Shown here: positions 61,350 through 64,000 of the stretch, piece by piece
Numbering within the stretch: the stretch's first letter is position 1
How the letters are laid out: each line of letters opens with the position of its first letter
Source: Trichopria drosophilae
Lineage: Eukaryota; Arthropoda; Insecta; Hymenoptera; Diapriidae
NCBI GenBank assembly: GCA_030407085.1
Contig: CM059584.1
Coordinates: 103,539,001-103,603,000, forward strand
Length of the DNA stretch: 64,000 bases
Direction of reading: 5' to 3'
Notes under the pieces: model-generated
Seen by the model: only the letters and a program-made list of their open reading frames with translations
What the model was told of the DNA's origin: nothing
The model's database searches: none
Program-made: the position numbers and the translations under genes

Positions 61350-62834
61350 AACCCTGGTAGAAATTGAAATCAGGCAGTCCTGTTCCTGGTCAGGCCTGAT
61401 CAGGGTTTAAATGGGCTTACCTGATGATGGGAATTCCTTTACAAGCCTGCCCAGGTCCTGTGCAGGGACTGCATGTATACTGAAAAATCTTATATATCAG
61501 GTTTGGGTTACATCTATTTTAATATTAAATGTATCAAAATGGATAATGAGATAAGAAAACAAACACTATGTAGGAAACGTTTACAGAAACATCGTCTTTC
61601 TAAAGTATAACTGTTACGCACGGGTCGGGAACTTTACACATCTCTCGGCGCCTCGTATGTATGGTTCCCGTCCCATGCGTAAAAGTATACTTTACACCCT
61701 TGTTAGGTAATGTACTATTACATTCGTGATACATTCGTACGGCTTATTACAATCTTCAAACTGTACTGCGTTTTGGAATGTGGCTCGTAAATCACTTCTA
61801 TATTGTTTTTCACGTTAATGCATTTCTCATAAAACATGATTTTATCTTATATATACACACATCACTTGCATTTTTTTGCAGTTCTTTGCAGGCTTCTTAT
61901 TTTTCTTTTCTTGTCTATTTCCTGGCTGTTTTTCTTTTTATATATCCATTACAAAAATCGTTGACCTGGAACAAAAAGGAATTAAAAACACAAAGTATTT
62001 ATTTTTATATATAATTGTATCATTTATTTCATTTAAAAACTTATCTGAGGTTGCTTCGAACTTGACGGTTGCCTTAACGTGCTGGACGGCTCTGTTGACA
62101 CTCTACCAACCTAACCTTAACGCGAGTGGACCGTATATATACATATATATCTATATATGTTCTCGCAAAATATATCTTGGACAGGGCTTCCTGTAAGTTC
62201 TGTGCAGGCCCTGCACAGTATGCCCTGTTTCAGTTTACCCTGACCAGGTACCTGGTCGGCCATTTCGTTACATTTCCTGACCAGAGCCTGTCCAGAGACG
62301 CAGGCATGCCTGGTCCGGCCTGGCCAGATCCTGGGCAAAATTTCTACCAGGGACTCTGTCGGCGTGATGGTCGTGCGGGCTAAGGCGTCAGTCTTAGTCC
62401 GCCCGAACTGAACGTCGCGAAGGTCCCGAGTTCGAATCCCCGTCCTGCAATTTTCTCTGCTTATGTCCAGTGTGGAATAACCGGGGAACTTTGCTGGGCG
62501 AAGGTACGAATTTGGGACCGCTGCCGACCCCCGTCGGCAGTTATCGGTACCGTCAGCGTCTTATCCGCGGTCGGTACGTCGTGGGTCTTATCTCGGATAA
62601 AGAGGGGATAAGCTCCGCGTCGTACTCGCTAAGGCACAGACCGCCGAATCTGCTGGTGGTACCGATATTGGGGTAGGGGGGACTGGCTCTGGGTGGGTGT
62701 TGTGTTGTATATGCCTAGTTCTGTCATTGTACTGTCTGTCTCTGCCCTGTACCTCTCCACCCGAGAGCCGACCCGCAAATAGACAAATCGTCATTAACGC
62801 GGGGGAAATAACCTGTCCTTTGTCCTTTGTCCTT
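61350..62834 (+). mobile_element. Composite unit: TIR element joined to a tRNA-derived SINE
   Basis: Left part 61352-62352 is bounded by the exact 14-bp inverted ends CCCTGGTAGAAATT and AATTTCTACCAGGG and is rich in CCTGGTCAGG-like words near both ends, with an AT-rich centre. A tRNA-headed SINE follows after about five bases and ends in tandem TGTCCTT units. One 11-bp direct repeat (61339-61349, 62835-62845) encloses the whole. Either the SINE and TIR sequence were retrotransposed together, or a TIR element landed at the extreme 5' end of a SINE. Confidence 0.7.
62353..62834 (+). repeat. tRNA-derived SINE
   Basis: The head resembles a Leu/Ser-type tRNA gene: A box TGGTCGTGCGG at 62368-62378 and B box GAGTTCGAATC at 62428-62438, the internal promoter of RNA polymerase III. 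The GC-rich body (about 62450-62810) is unrelated to tRNA, and the 3' end is tandem TGTCCTT at 62813-62834. Not a functional tRNA: the head lacks a proper cloverleaf and runs into the body. Confidence 0.8.
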
Positions 62835-62845
62835 TTATAGAGAAC
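62835..62845. repeat. Right copy of 11-bp flanking duplication (TTATAGAGAAC)
   Basis: Follows the SINE tail directly and matches 61339-61349. Confidence 0.8.
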
Positions 62846-64000
62846 TGAAAATTTAACGTTAATAGTCCACAGTAATGTTATATTGAACCTGTTATAATTT
62901 TTCTGAAAATATGAGTTTTAACATTATTTCATTACATTTTTACTGTACATATTTCTAGTTATTGTTTGGATATATTTAAAAAATCGTTTGACGTCTTTTC
63001 GAGAACTATTTTTAAAATGTTGACAATCATGTAAAATGATTTATTATTTCTTGTGTGTTTGCTTTTCCATATTTCTCATGTTTTAAAATGTAATGAATTG
63101 CTTGCTCAAGAAGGGATGGAAAAATAAAAATTTTGAATTATATTTAATTTATTGATCTAAATGTCTTATTCAAAGTCCCAAAGTTACGTACAACAGTTTG
63201 ATGGACATTTTATAAAAAATATTATACACTTTTTACCTCCCTAACTGAATTCAATACTATTATTTTATCTAGGATGGGAATAAAACCAACAAATTGTGTA
63301 AATACATTTGTAGATAAAAAGTACATTGATGAAATTCTATAAGCGGATCAGGTTTCAGTTAAAATGGTATATTTATTTTTGATGCAATTCTTTTCATCTT
63401 CCACAATATCTTTTTCCTTTTTATCCATACAAAATTATTAGTAATATATATATAATATAAACAAGAGTTATATAACTGGTCGTTACTCCTTGTAAACAGT
63501 ATATGTTAATCCTTTACTAAATACCAACATCAAAATTCACTTTGTGCGACGTCACGTTCGCATGTTACATTTTCTGCATGCCGTTACATAAATCTTAGAA
63601 TAATAATAACTAGTTATGTATATGTATATGTAATATATATATTTTTGTAACCATTGGGAAACCTAGTGACATGTCCTCTAAAAAGTGACAATAACATTTA
63701 TATTGTAGACACAGGAACTTTTTTTATGACACTTTCTTGTAACATGTATCTTCCTGTATAATGACAACCTAACAAGTATAGGTATCTATAATGTTTACTT
63801 CGTGACATTTGTGGATAATTTAGATTTTAAATGGATGCTTCATATATATAAAATTAATATTCCTTTTAATAGTTACCATAATTGAAGTGTAATAATATTA
63901 ACTTTCGGAGAAAACAAATTTCAAGGCGACTACGGAAAATGAATATTTTTAAAATTCAACTTAACAATAAAAAATCATGTTATTTTAACCGGAAGGTACT
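62846..64000. other. AT-rich DNA without recognised genes
   Basis: Short (TA)n-like tracts near 63445-63460 and 63630-63645. No gene seen up to the window edge. Confidence 0.5.

Noticed and set aside
62358..62440. tRNA gene
   Set aside because: A and B boxes are present, but no good cloverleaf forms and the sequence runs into a SINE body with a TGTCCTT tail.

Overview
The window looks like AT-rich, gene-poor nuclear DNA from an insect, most likely a hymenopteran such as an ant; the order is an inference. Support: two BEL/Pao LTR retrotransposons, one with a primer-binding site matching insect tRNA-Tyr; a hAT-type (ZMYM1-like) transposase gene with a short GT-AG intron; a LINE 3' end; a tRNA-headed SINE; many terminal-inverted-repeat (TIR) elements with TA target sites; and CpG-rich retroelement DNA without obvious CpG decay. 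No intact host protein-coding gene, rRNA or functional tRNA gene was found.

Layout. 1-4324: 3' part of an old, broken BEL/Pao element (pol plus a putative 3' LTR), running off the left edge. 4325-11100: AT-rich DNA with one inverted-repeat element. 11110-12967: a noisy satellite of alternating 55-bp half-units that runs directly into 31 flawless copies of a 16-bp A+C15 unit. 13312-16700: a degraded ZMYM1-like hAT transposase gene whose predicted intron holds a small TIR element. 19237-23882: two related TA-flanked TIR elements around a LINE fragment. 24140-27955: a GC-raised island, then an unrecognised coding remnant beside a TIR element. 28000-49379: mainly AT-rich DNA with a 733-bp foldback element, a minisatellite, several GC-raised islands and further foldbacks. 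49380-56391: a complete minus-strand BEL/Pao element with matching 407-bp LTRs, 5-bp target duplication, primer-binding site and a gag-pol frame broken only by three stop codons. 56392-64000: more TIR elements, including a second, opposite copy of the one at 27268, and a composite of a TIR unit plus a tRNA-SINE enclosed by a single 11-bp duplication.

How the parts work together. Almost everything recognisable is mobile DNA. The young BEL element carries every cis signal needed for mobility, but its polyprotein is interrupted, so it probably moved with proteins from another copy or decayed after insertion. The hAT gene is also dead. The short TIR elements encode nothing and would depend on transposases elsewhere. 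The GC-raised islands are the only candidates for host function, possibly regulatory, and that is speculative. The most unusual items are the perfect A+C15 array and the TIR+SINE composite.
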